Source: Dehalococcoidia bacterium (GTDB taxonomy: Bacteria; Chloroflexota; Dehalococcoidia; SAR202; UBA826). From it: DNA of 8,196 bases. Shown here piece after piece: positions 1 to 6,374 of the stretch (positions are counted from its first letter, which is position 1; every line of letters begins with the position of its first letter). Where the stretch lies: positions 3,051-11,246 of the forward strand of contig DTSF01000159.1 of assembly GCA_012965485.1 (NCBI GenBank), given 5' to 3'. Made by a program: the position numbers and the translations under genes. A model generated the notes under the pieces. The model saw only the letters and a list, made by a program, of their open reading frames with translations. It was not told the origin of the DNA and did no database searches.

Positions 1-896
1 TCAGACAATACAGGGGTGCCGTTTGAAAAAAAACCAAGATTGAATCCTTCCTCACTACAATAGCTTGCGATGGAAGCAGAAGCAGCCACAACCCTCTCTA
101 AATTAACTGCTGAGTACCCTTCCCATACCTTTGAAGTTGTCTCTACAGAAACAGCCAAAATCACGTCACTTTTGCTGGTAGATTCAAATGTCTTAACCAT
201 TAGTTCAGATTTTTTTGCTGTATATTTCCAATCGACTGTATTCAGGGGATCTCCCTTTTCATAAGTTCTGATTCCTCTGTTCCAAGATATATCTTGATAA
301 ATATTTAGGCCCGTGATTTTCTCTCCTAAAGGCCTTGATTCTGGTATCCCTAGATCTGGAAGGTTTAAAATTTTCGGATAGACCAATATGTAATCGCGAG
401 TCGAGATTGTTTTTTTACTATCGAATAATCCAAAGATATCGCCACCAGAAATATTCACTGACCCAAGCCTATGAAACCCTCTTCTTTTGGCCTGCACAGA
501 ATATTTCCAAACGATTTTTTGATAGGCGGATACAGAAGCAGAATGCATCATCGACACAGCATCGAGGCTTGAACCTGGCCTGATATCAGGTCCGTTAAGA
601 TTTAAAGCGCTTGGAATGTCATCAACGGTATCTATTCTTGGCAAAGGTATCGGCTTTTTATTGTGGAGCTCTACAGAGAAAGGAACAGTGTCTCCAATAA
701 AAACTCTCTTTTGGGGTATCACACGGATATATTCGACATTTTCAAGCGATACCTTGTTCCAAAGCCATGCAATAAAAACGACGACTAGGCTCATAACAGA
801 TAGGCCTAGGATCAAACCTTGACCTGAAAATATGCCGATAATTACCAAGGCGATAATTATTAATACCCAACAGTCATTCCAAAAATTTTTTACCAT
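1..896 (-). CDS. DUF58 domain protein (5'-complete, truncated by window edge)
   Basis: The frame is open from the ATG at 896 to position 1: 298 full codons plus two bases, so the C-terminus is missing. Two hydrophobic segments at about residues 10-45 form an N-terminal membrane anchor. An extracytoplasmic-type beta region follows, with GDTVPFSVELHN near residue 70 and an RRGFHRLG stretch. The DUF58 signature comes next: RTYEKGDPLNTVDWKYTA, then MVKTFE. The DxSxS metal site found in VWA-like DUF58 proteins is absent; the segment reads VILAVSVETTSK followed by WEG, as in some family members. The start is 8 nt after the stop of the MoxR ATPase gene with only a weak ribosome site, so the two are probably translationally coupled. 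MoxR-DUF58 pairs are widespread and are thought to work in folding or activating partner proteins at the membrane; the exact substrate is unknown. The family is secure; the role is not. Confidence -1.
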   Translation of the reverse strand, partial: MVKNFWNDCWVLIIIALVIIGIFSGQGLILGLSVMSLVVVFIAWLWNKVSLENVEYIRVIPQKRVFIGDTVPFSVELHNKKPIPLPRIDTVDDIPSALNLNGPDIRPGSSLDAVSMMHSASVSAYQKIVWKYSVQAKRRGFHRLGSVNISGGDIFGLFDSKKTISTRDYILVYPKILNLPDLGIPESRPLGEKITGLNIYQDISWNRGIRTYEKGDPLNTVDWKYTAKKSELMVKTFESTSKSDVILAVSVETTSKVWEGYSAVNLERVVAASASIASYCSEEGFNLGFFSNGTPVLS

Positions 897-904
897 AACT
901 ATGC

Positions 905-1861
905 CTAGAGGGCTTCTATTGGGACAGTAATTTCAGACATTATTTCTTCAAGTATTTCAGGTGCCCCGAATCCTCTCAACCTAGCATTAGATGTCGGTAT
1001 AATTCGATGCGATAACACTGGATCAATAAGGCTTTTTACATCATCCGGAGTAACGTATCCTCTTCCATTTAGGGCCGCTTTAGCCTGGCTACAGCGGTAA
1101 AGGCCCAAAGAGCCTCTAGGGCTTGACCCTAAATCCAATTTGTCATTTTCTCGCGTGGAACGCACAATCGTAATAATATAATCACGTATACTCCGTTCCA
1201 CTGTTACTTCTGACGAAAACCTTTGCAGATTTTTTATCATCTCAGGATTCACCACTGAAGCCAGCTGCTCATGAGAATCTTCCTTCCGAAAGCGCCCTAT
1301 GATGTCTGCTTCTTCCTGCTCCGTTGGATATCCAAGAGATATTTTCATCAAAAACCTGTCCAGTTGAGCCTCGGGAAGTGGAAAGGTACCTTCCATGTCT
1401 ATAGGGTTTTGGGTAGCCATCACAATAAAAGGAGTTGGCAACATACGAGTCTCGCCATCTATCGTAACCTGCGATTCTTGCATAGCCTCGAGAAGGGCCG
1501 ACTGTGTCCGCGGGGTGGCCCTATTTATTTCATCAGCTAAAATGATTTGGTTGAAGATTGGGCCACTTTGAAATTCGAATTCACTGGATTTTTGGTTGAA
1601 CCAATTGATCCCAAGGACATCGGACGGCATCAAGTCAGGAGTAAATTGAATTCTTCCGAAAGTGCAATCCAAAGACGAAGATACTGCCCTAGCAAGGGTG
1701 GTTTTGCCCGAACCTGGCACGTCCTCAAGAAGGATATGCCCGTGGCACAATATAGAAATTAAGGCCAAGTCTATAGCGTCCGACTTACCAACAATAATTT
1801 TTTGGACATTGTCCTTTATTTTCTCAATGATACCTTTAAATTCATTGCCTTCAGTTACCAA
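905..1861 (-). CDS. MoxR-family AAA+ ATPase
   Basis: This 318-residue protein has the usual MoxR length and all core AAA+ motifs. Walker A is VPGSGKTT at residues 48-55, Walker B is IILADE at 106-111, sensor 1 is ATQNP at 149-153, and the Arg-finger-like LDRF is at 167-170. The family signatures GRIQFTPDLMPSD and FPLPEAQLDRF are intact, and a C-terminal AAA lid is present. MoxR ATPases use ATP hydrolysis for chaperone-like maturation of protein complexes, often with VWA or DUF58 partners; here DUF58 follows after 8 nt. The start is a TTG with a strong GGGAGG 5 nt upstream. No ATG or GTG occurs in the upstream open frame before the stop at 1921-1919, which supports TTG. The gene is divergent from the tRNA-Gln gene, with a candidate promoter in the intervening 175 nt. 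The family is certain; the client protein is unknown. Confidence -1.
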   Translation of the reverse strand: MVTEGNEFKGIIEKIKDNVQKIIVGKSDAIDLALISILCHGHILLEDVPGSGKTTLARAVSSSLDCTFGRIQFTPDLMPSDVLGINWFNQKSSEFEFQSGPIFNQIILADEINRATPRTQSALLEAMQESQVTIDGETRMLPTPFIVMATQNPIDMEGTFPLPEAQLDRFLMKISLGYPTEQEEADIIGRFRKEDSHEQLASVVNPEMIKNLQRFSSEVTVERSIRDYIITIVRSTRENDKLDLGSSPRGSLGLYRCSQAKAALNGRGYVTPDDVKSLIDPVLSHRIIPTSNARLRGFGAPEILEEIMSEITVPIEAL

Positions 1862-1866
1862 AAAAG

Positions 1867-1872
1867 CCTCCC
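1867..1872 (-). promoter_or_regulatory. Ribosome binding site GGGAGG deciding the TTG start of the MoxR gene
   Basis: The minus strand reads GGGAGG, then C and four T, then TTG at 1861. The 5-nt spacing and perfect anti-SD match make TTG the preferred start, since no other initiation codon lies in this short upstream frame. Confidence -1.
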
Positions 1873-1976
1873 GTTTTCCGTTAAGAATTTTTCCAATAAA
1901 AATGTTGCAATCGTGCCATCAGTTGATTCAAGAATGACGGCTTGAAAGCAGACGGTAAGTATATATGAGGGGAAAT

Positions 1977-2007
1977 TTTACTTGAGCCATATTTATTGGG
2001 ATATACT
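1977..2007 (+). promoter_or_regulatory. Weak candidate promoter for tRNA-Gln
   Basis: On the plus strand TATACT (2002-2007) is a fair -10, about 30 nt before the mature tRNA 5' end. The best -35 candidates are TTTACT (1977-1982, 19-nt spacer) or TTGAGC (1982-1987, 14-nt spacer); neither spacing is ideal. The -10 overlaps the minus-strand promoter candidate, so the two start sites may interfere. Confidence -1.
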
Positions 2008-2028
2008 TAATATTTGTGAGTGTCTCAA
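2000..2028 (-). promoter_or_regulatory. Candidate sigma70-type promoter for the MoxR-DUF58 operon
   Basis: The minus strand carries TTGAGA (2028-2023), a 17-nt spacer and TATATC (2005-2000). The -35 matches 5 of 6 consensus bases and the -10 matches 4 of 6. Transcription would start near 1993, giving a leader of about 130 nt before the MoxR gene. The region is AT-rich, so chance matches are possible. Confidence -1.
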
Positions 2029-2036
2029 TCTGTCGT

Positions 2037-2110
2037 TGCCCGGTGGTGTAGTGGTAGCACTAAGGACTTTGACTCCTTCGACCCAGGTTCGAATCCTGGC
2101 CGGGCAGCCA
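2037..2110 (+). tRNA. trnQ: tRNA-Gln (anticodon UUG), CCA encoded
   Basis: A full cloverleaf can be drawn. The acceptor stem TGCCCGG pairs with CCGGGCA (2100-2106). The D stem GTGT/GCAC encloses AGTGGTA. The anticodon stem AAGGA/TCCTT encloses the loop CTTTGAC, giving anticodon TTG (UUG, decoding CAA and probably CAG). The variable loop is short (CGAC), and the T stem CCAGG/CCTGG encloses TTCGAAT. Discriminator G73 is followed by an encoded CCA at 2108-2110. The U1-A72 pair and G73 are known glutamine identity features, which agrees with the anticodon. This is the only plus-strand gene in the window. Its 3' end is 4 nt from the stop codon of the convergent hydratase gene, and no hairpin-plus-T-run terminator is visible after it, so plus-strand transcription may continue antisense into that gene. 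Confidence -1.
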
Positions 2111-2114
2111 GGAA

Positions 2115-2849
2115 TCAATTAATTTTTGCAATGTGATACGAGTTACGTTTCTCATGTTGGATCCCACGCTCTAGACCAAGATCCAATCCTCTCATAACAG
2201 ATGATTTTATAGAAGCCAACAATTCAGGCTCTATTTTAGTTAATCCCCCAGCAATTGCCTCTGCAGAGGTATCGAGCATTTCCCCTGAAACAACTCGGTC
2301 AATAAGGCGAATCCTTATTGCTTCTCTAGCATCCACTAGCCTATTAGTCATTATCATTTCCAGGGCCCTATCAGCTCCAATAAGATTACGTAAAGTTTGA
2401 GTACCCCCAGCAGCAGGAATCATTCCCAATGCCACTTCGGGCATTCTAAATATTGAACTATCAGCTGCTATCCTAATATCGCATAAGGCCGCAATTTCGA
2501 CACCAGACCCAATAACGTATCCATGCAGTTTGGCAATTATCGGTTTTTGAAGAGACAGAAATAAACCCCACAGGTCTCTCTCCCACCTTACTGTACGCGC
2601 AATTATCTGAGATGGAGCAGTACCAAATTCCGTCAAGTCAGCACCAGCACAAAATCCCCTTTCACCTGCTCCACTCATAATTGCAACTTTAGATTCCGTA
2701 TCATCTCGAAATAATTCTAGGGTTTGAAAAAGCGAATCGCGCATGTCTATATTAAAGGCGTTGATTTGATTCGGTCTGTTCAGAGTTATGTGGGCAACGC
2801 CATTGATAGAATGGTAAATAACTGTCTCATCTTTTTTCATTGTTCCCAC
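2115..2849 (-). CDS. Enoyl-CoA hydratase/isomerase family protein, canonical active site
   Basis: A 244-residue crotonase-fold protein of near-normal length. The N-terminal ITLNRPNQINAF (residues 21-32) and the oxyanion-hole loop FCAGADL (66-72) are intact. Both catalytic glutamates of the enoyl-CoA hydratase type are present: E118 in GSGVEIA and E138 in RMPEVALG, followed by the conserved IPAAGGTQ. It probably hydrates trans-2-enoyl-CoA or performs a related acyl-CoA reaction in the cytoplasm; substrate cannot be read from sequence. It starts at a GTG 15 nt after the stop of its paralogue. An AGGTGA site directly abuts that stop, with a 9-nt spacing, suggesting translational coupling. An ATG at 2840 is an alternative start and would remove three residues. 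The 3' end is convergent with tRNA-Gln. The family is certain; the specific reaction is not. Confidence -1.
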   Translation of the reverse strand: MGTMKKDETVIYHSINGVAHITLNRPNQINAFNIDMRDSLFQTLELFRDDTESKVAIMSGAGERGFCAGADLTEFGTAPSQIIARTVRWERDLWGLFLSLQKPIIAKLHGYVIGSGVEIAALCDIRIAADSSIFRMPEVALGMIPAAGGTQTLRNLIGADRALEMIMTNRLVDAREAIRIRLIDRVVSGEMLDTSAEAIAGGLTKIEPELLASIKSSVMRGLDLGLERGIQHEKRNSYHIAKIN

Positions 2850-2858
2850 CGATTTGAT

Positions 2859-2864
2859 TCACCT
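2859..2864 (-). promoter_or_regulatory. Ribosome binding site AGGTGA abutting the upstream stop codon
   Basis: The minus strand reads TAA (stop of the first hydratase, 2867-2865), directly followed by AGGTGA and then 9 nt to GTG at 2849. This supports GTG over the ATG at 2840 and suggests coupled translation of the two paralogues. Confidence -1.
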
Positions 2865-3596
2865 TTAGCGGCCTTCATATCTGGGTTCCTTTTTCTCCAA
2901 AAATGAATCTATACCTTCTTTCCTATCAAAAGTACTTTGCAAAATCACATTAAGATCAGTCTCCAGCCTTAATCCTTGATCCAAGGTCATATCAGATCCC
3001 TCCACTATCGCCTCTTTGAGATACTTAGCTGCGATCGGACCATGAGATGCTATTTTATGGGCTAGCTCGACTGCATTCTCTAGTACATCTTCCGAGTGAA
3101 GGTATTGCACCACTCCAATTTCAAGAGCCTCAGCGGCGGAGAAAACTCTCCCTGTCAATAGTAAATCCATTGCCCTACCTACGCCCACTATCCTTGGCAA
3201 TCTCTGTGTCCCGCCCTCCACAGGGGTGTGGCCTGCTAACACGTGAGACATTGAAAACTTACTCGTTTTGTCGGCGACTCTAATATCGCAGCACAAAAAT
3301 AATTCCAGAGCTGTGCCATGAGCTTCCGATTCAACAATTCCAATGGTGGGAAATTTTATGTTAGATATAGAAAGACTAAGAGATTTGGTCCCGTCATTTC
3401 CAGCGTGCCGATCACATCTCAATTCAATATCAGGTATATTGATCAAGACCACTGTCACAGAGTCTTTGGCATATAGTTCGTCAATAGCATCTTCCAATGA
3501 CCACATGAGCTCGCGACATGGATCATCATTTTTATCTACCGACTTCAGGTTGATAAGTTGCATCTTTTCTTCATCAAAAGATTGTAGATTCACCAT
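2865..3596 (-). CDS. Divergent enoyl-CoA hydratase/isomerase-like protein
   Basis: A 243-residue crotonase-superfamily protein, recognisable from HGTALELFLCCDIRVAD (residues 93-109), PVEGGTQRLPRIVG (125-138) and the helix region GRVFSAAEALEIGVV. The first catalytic glutamate is kept (E98). The position of the second is His118 (FSMSHVL where canonical enzymes have FxxPE). The first oxyanion-hole loop, normally a CAGADL-like motif, is not recognisable; the region reads IELRCDRHAGNDG. The N-terminal NRP motif is also missing. It could be a crotonase-fold enzyme with different chemistry, such as a hydrolase, lyase or isomerase, or a non-catalytic partner of the next gene. The ATG at 3596 has a poor ribosome site (a GGAGG lies 18-19 nt upstream), and an in-frame stop at 3605-3603 excludes longer forms. 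Met12 is an alternative start. The superfamily is confident; the activity is not. Confidence -1.
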   Translation of the reverse strand: MVNLQSFDEEKMQLINLKSVDKNDDPCRELMWSLEDAIDELYAKDSVTVVLINIPDIELRCDRHAGNDGTKSLSLSISNIKFPTIGIVESEAHGTALELFLCCDIRVADKTSKFSMSHVLAGHTPVEGGTQRLPRIVGVGRAMDLLLTGRVFSAAEALEIGVVQYLHSEDVLENAVELAHKIASHGPIAAKYLKEAIVEGSDMTLDQGLRLETDLNVILQSTFDRKEGIDSFLEKKEPRYEGR

Positions 3597-3633
3597 ATGG
3601 CTCTACTATGAAAGTCCTCCACTAAAGACAAAA

Positions 3634-4764
3634 TTAATTCTCTATTTCCTTTTCTAAAACCTCATCGTCTTCCATCGAAATACCATATCTCGGTGGATTG
3701 CTAAAGTATATTAATAACTCCTTTATAGAAGCGGCAATCGGTGGACCTAGTACCACCCCCCAAAGACCTGCTATTTCACTACCAACTACAATAGATACCA
3801 GTATCATCAAAGGATGCAATCTCATCGCAAAACTTTGAATTCGAGGGACTATAAGCGCACCCTGGAAAAGTTGAACACCCAAATATAAGAGCAACACCCA
3901 AACGATTTTTTCTGGGGAAGTGGATAAAACCACAATTATAGTAGGGATAACAGCGAGCCAGGCTCCTACAATTGGAACTAACTCAAATATCCCGGCCACA
4001 GCCCCTAGAAGAATTGCATACTTCACCCCCATAAGCATTAAGCCTATTGAGATAAAGACCCATACCACGGCTGCTAAAGTGAATTGAGCCCTGACATATG
4101 CACCAATAATCCGGTTCAAAATTCTTAATACGTACACGACATGGATCTGGGTATCTGTAGGAAATACTTCAACGAACGATTCTCGAACTGCCTCCCTATC
4201 CTTCAAAAAATAAAAAATAAATAAGGGCAACACCACAAGTCCTACTACCAAAGTCAAAGCATGAACCGCGGCCACTGCAGTTCTACCAACAAGCCCCCTA
4301 AATGCCCCTAGTAATATCTCCCCACCATTTTCCAGTAACCGATCGATTTCCACCCGTACCTCTTCTGGAATATTCGAGGCATATTCCTCATTCCAACTCT
4401 CCACCGTGGTTCTCGCATCGGTAATAAGACTCGGTATATTAGTAACCAACTCGCTTGATTGCTTAAACATTGGAGGTATCACTAGCAATAAGCATCCTAC
4501 GATTATTAAAAATGCAATAAGAGTGACTATCGCTATCGATAAGGCTCGGGCTAGTTTAGGCTTGGCACTTTTTAAGGGGATAAACTGTTCGAAGAAATTG
4601 ACAAAAGGATTAAGTATATAAGTTAAAACTATTCCCAATACAAAGGGAAATAGGGCTCCCCTGACAAGATATAATCCAACGCACACAACCACCCCGATAA
4701 AAACATACAATGACACCTTGGCCACTTTTTCCAATGAGGCATTAAAATTGCCGGGCTGCTGCAT
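3634..4764 (-). CDS. AI-2E/PerM family transmembrane transporter
   Basis: A 376-residue polytopic membrane protein of standard family length. Hydrophobic segments lie at about residues 17-52, 75-98, 165-187, 227-247, 250-282, 287-306 and 320-350. The amphipathic soluble stretch at about 100-155 is typical. Family signatures are FIFYFLKDR (182-190), GIFELVPIVGAWL (258-270), and VPRIQSFAMRLHPLMIL followed by GLWGVVLGPPI (333-343). Members of this family have been linked to export of autoinducer-2 or to ion exchange, but function varies and the substrate cannot be predicted here. The C-terminus is acidic (MEDDEVLEKEIEN). The gene starts a new transcription group after a 135-nt gap with a promoter at 4797-4825, and is followed after 37 nt by two hydratase-like genes. 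Nothing in the sequence links its function to theirs. The ribosome site is weak. Confidence -1.
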   Translation of the reverse strand: MQQPGNFNASLEKVAKVSLYVFIGVVVCVGLYLVRGALFPFVLGIVLTYILNPFVNFFEQFIPLKSAKPKLARALSIAIVTLIAFLIIVGCLLLVIPPMFKQSSELVTNIPSLITDARTTVESWNEEYASNIPEEVRVEIDRLLENGGEILLGAFRGLVGRTAVAAVHALTLVVGLVVLPLFIFYFLKDREAVRESFVEVFPTDTQIHVVYVLRILNRIIGAYVRAQFTLAAVVWVFISIGLMLMGVKYAILLGAVAGIFELVPIVGAWLAVIPTIIVVLSTSPEKIVWVLLLYLGVQLFQGALIVPRIQSFAMRLHPLMILVSIVVGSEIAGLWGVVLGPPIAASIKELLIYFSNPPRYGISMEDDEVLEKEIEN

Positions 4765-4780
4765 AGTATCGGATCCAAAT

Positions 4781-4863
4781 ATTGACTGTCTGACCCATTA
4801 TGTTACTAGAAAATTTTTCAGGCAAGCGACAACATGCTAAGGAAGCTCAAGATTGTCTGTCTG
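4781..4863. repeat. Direct repeat pair flanking the promoter
   Basis: On the plus strand ATTGACTGTCTG (4781-4792) and ATTGTCTGTCTG (4852-4863) match at 11 of 12 positions, 71 bp apart. One copy covers the expected transcription start and the other lies upstream of the -35, an arrangement that could be an operator pair. No regulator is known; chance cannot be excluded. Confidence -1.
4797..4825 (-). promoter_or_regulatory. Probable sigma70-type promoter for the transporter-hydratase operon
   Basis: The minus strand reads TTGCCT (4825-4820), a 17-nt spacer, then CATAAT (4802-4797). The -10 matches the consensus at 5 of 6 positions, the -35 at about 4 of 6, and the spacing is optimal. Transcription would begin near 4790, about 26 nt before the ATG at 4764. 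It lies in the largest gap between co-oriented genes in the window, which adds weight. Confidence -1.
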
Positions 4864-4871
4864 GAAATGTA

Positions 4872-4891
4872 CCTAGATTTAAATCCTAGAT
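4872..4891. repeat. Small palindrome with direct repeats after jag
   Basis: The plus strand carries CCTAGAT at 4872-4878 and again at 4885-4891, and the core GATTTAAATC (4876-4885) is a perfect palindrome. It starts about 9 nt beyond the jag stop. It has no loop, is AT-rich and lacks a following T-run, so it is not a typical intrinsic terminator. Confidence -1.
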
Positions 4892-4899
4892 CCTGAGTA

Positions 4900-5535
4900 T
4901 TATGACGGTATAACTACCACCCTCCTATCACGCCCTTCGCCTGAGCTCTCAGTATACACTTCTGAATTTTCAGCTAGCGCAACGTGAACCAATCTTCTCT
5001 CCCTAGCTGACATAGGCTCTAATTCGATTGATCTGCCGGTCTTTACAACTCGTTGAGCCACCCTGCTGGCTAGATTAGCCAAAGATTGCCTTCGTCTCTC
5101 ATCATAACCTTCAACATCAAGAGAGAGATTCGCCCTTTCCCCGGTTTGCCTTCCCACAATGAACCTTGTCAGAAATTGAAGAGATCTAAGGGTCTCACCT
5201 TTGCGACCGATAAGTAACCCGGAATCATCCCCTTCTATCTCAAAGACCGGTCCTCCGGTCTCTTCATTGTCAGCCTCTTTCAAATTGACCACGACATCCA
5301 CATCCATGTGAGACACAAGATTTTTTATGACTTCATTAGCTGAATCTAAAACATCCGAAGTTCCATCAACTTTGGTAACTCTAACAGAGGCCAATTCACT
5401 ACCAATTCCTAGAATGCCAGGTTTACCTCTGCTAATGACGTCTATTTCTACCTCTACGCGGTCTGCGTCTAGTTCTTTTAGGGCGATTTCTATCGCCTCT
5501 TCCACTGTCTTTGCTGTCATTTCTATCGACTTCAT
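4900..5535 (-). CDS. khpB: RNA-binding protein KhpB/Jag (Jag_N-KH-R3H)
   Basis: A 211-residue protein with the standard three-part layout. The Jag_N domain (about 1-52) carries SRGKPGILGIGSELASV. The KH domain (about 75-155) has the GxxG loop as LIGRKGET (G110-R111-K112-G113). The R3H domain (about 156-211) shows ARERRLVHVAL with R180 and H184 of the RxxxH motif. Jag/KhpB is a cytoplasmic RNA-binding protein, studied in Gram-positive bacteria for links to cell division and envelope homeostasis, and is typically encoded next to yidC. The ATG at 5535 has a strong GGAGGA 8 nt upstream, so this start is well supported, although it lies inside yidC and gives a 104-nt out-of-frame overlap. The Jag_N domain begins immediately at this Met, so a shorter form is unlikely. 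Identification is firm. Confidence -1.
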   Translation of the reverse strand: MKSIEMTAKTVEEAIEIALKELDADRVEVEIDVISRGKPGILGIGSELASVRVTKVDGTSDVLDSANEVIKNLVSHMDVDVVVNLKEADNEETGGPVFEIEGDDSGLLIGRKGETLRSLQFLTRFIVGRQTGERANLSLDVEGYDERRRQSLANLASRVAQRVVKTGRSIELEPMSARERRLVHVALAENSEVYTESSGEGRDRRVVVIPS

Positions 5536-6352
5536 TTATTTGTTCCTCCTCCAGAACCGGCGGTGACCCGCCTGCAATAGCTGCACTTGGCTGAGATATC
5601 CGGTTACTGGCAAAACTAAGTAAATTTTTCATTGGAGCCCAACCCGTGATAAACCCTTGGATTACTATGCCAACAATATTTGACACCACCCAATATAGAG
5701 CCAACCCACTAGGGAACGAAATTGTAAAAAAGCCAAACATTATAGGCATCATCCACAGCATCATTTTGTTGGTAGAAGCCTGCCGATCGTCCATAGCCGG
5801 CATGGTGGTCATTTTTTGCATTAAAAACATGGAAATTCCGACCAATATTGGCATCACTACCGGGGAAGGATCAGGGTTAGCTAAATCCATCCAGATAAAT
5901 TGGCTATTGATAGGAACCACATCATGAACAAACGGTAACCATCCATATAAATGGCCTGACAGTTTAACCAGGCTTTCGGGAGTGTTCGGCACTGTCTGTA
6001 ATATTGCCTGATATAAACCAATCCAAATGGGAAATTGTATAAACATGGGTCCCAAGCAACCGATAGGGTTAACCCCTTGTTCCTTGTACAGTTTCATGGT
6101 CTCTTGAGACTGTTTTTGTTTGTCATTTTTAAATTTATTTTGTATTTCTTTTATCTTCGGTTGCAGTGCTGTCATAGATTTCATCTGCTTGCTTTGTTTT
6201 ACCGTTAAAGGCATCATGGCGGCGCGAATAAGTATCGTGAAAAGTATTATCGCCAAACCGAAATTACTGATGGCTATGGTATAAAGAATTAGCAAACTAT
6301 TTATCATCGGCTGGATGATTACGCTATTCCAAATTTGAGAAAATATTTCCAA
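5432..6352 (-). CDS. yidC: Membrane protein insertase YidC (short, Oxa1 type)
   Basis: A 306-residue Oxa1/YidC/Alb3 protein without the P1 domain of Gram-negative YidC and without a lipobox. The first core helix (about 27-48) contains the conserved groove arginine R43 in FTILIRAAMMPLT. The cytoplasmic coiled hairpin follows (about 51-97, MTALQPKIKEIQNKFK, LYKEQGVNP). Further helices lie at about 98-118, 164-182, 196-215 (with SFPSG) and 217-238. The C-terminal tail is exceptionally basic: residues 285-306 hold 12 Arg, one Lys and one His. Such tails in other family members contact ribosomes. YidC inserts proteins into the cytoplasmic membrane alone or with SecYEG. The start is a TTG with AGAGGA 8 nt upstream; the next in-frame ATG (Met16) has no such support. 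The last 34 residues overlap jag in another frame. Identification is very secure. Confidence -1.
   Translation of the reverse strand: MEIFSQIWNSVIIQPMINSLLILYTIAISNFGLAIILFTILIRAAMMPLTVKQSKQMKSMTALQPKIKEIQNKFKNDKQKQSQETMKLYKEQGVNPIGCLGPMFIQFPIWIGLYQAILQTVPNTPESLVKLSGHLYGWLPFVHDVVPINSQFIWMDLANPDPSPVVMPILVGISMFLMQKMTTMPAMDDRQASTNKMMLWMMPIMFGFFTISFPSGLALYWVVSNIVGIVIQGFITGWAPMKNLLSFASNRISQPSAAIAGGSPPVLEEEQINEVDRNDSKDSGRGDRNRPKRTRRRPRRGRNRRH
5543..5552 (-). promoter_or_regulatory. Ribosome binding site of jag inside yidC codons
   Basis: The minus strand reads GGAGGAGGAA, ending 7-8 nt before the jag ATG at 5535. The same bases encode Leu-Glu-Glu-Glu-Gln (residues 267-271) of YidC. It fixes the jag start and therefore the extent of the overlap. 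Confidence -1.
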
Positions 6353-6360
6353 GTTTATTG

Positions 6361-6366
6361 TCCTCT
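6361..6366 (-). promoter_or_regulatory. Ribosome binding site AGAGGA deciding the TTG start of yidC
   Basis: The minus strand AGAGGA is followed by 8 nt and TTG at 6352. An in-frame stop lies at 6373-6371, so no longer product is possible, and the next ATG would cut into the segment before the first core helix. Confidence -1.
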
Positions 6367-6374
6367 GTTTTTAG

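Noticed and set aside
70..822. Plus-strand open frames opposite the DUF58 gene
   Set aside because: They lack family motifs and ribosome sites and lie fully antisense to a well-conserved continuous coding frame.
3343..3657. 104-residue plus-strand frame opposite the first hydratase
   Set aside because: Composition is that of a shadow frame (Ser/Leu-rich, no motif) and it spans the junction of two real minus-strand genes.
4872..4891. Intrinsic terminator after jag
   Set aside because: The palindrome lacks a loop, GC-rich stem and T-run; kept only as a repeat.
5432..5535. Frameshift or sequencing error as the cause of the yidC extension
   Set aside because: Both frames are clean, jag has its own strong ribosome site and complete domain, and the extension has a coherent basic composition; an error is possible but not required.
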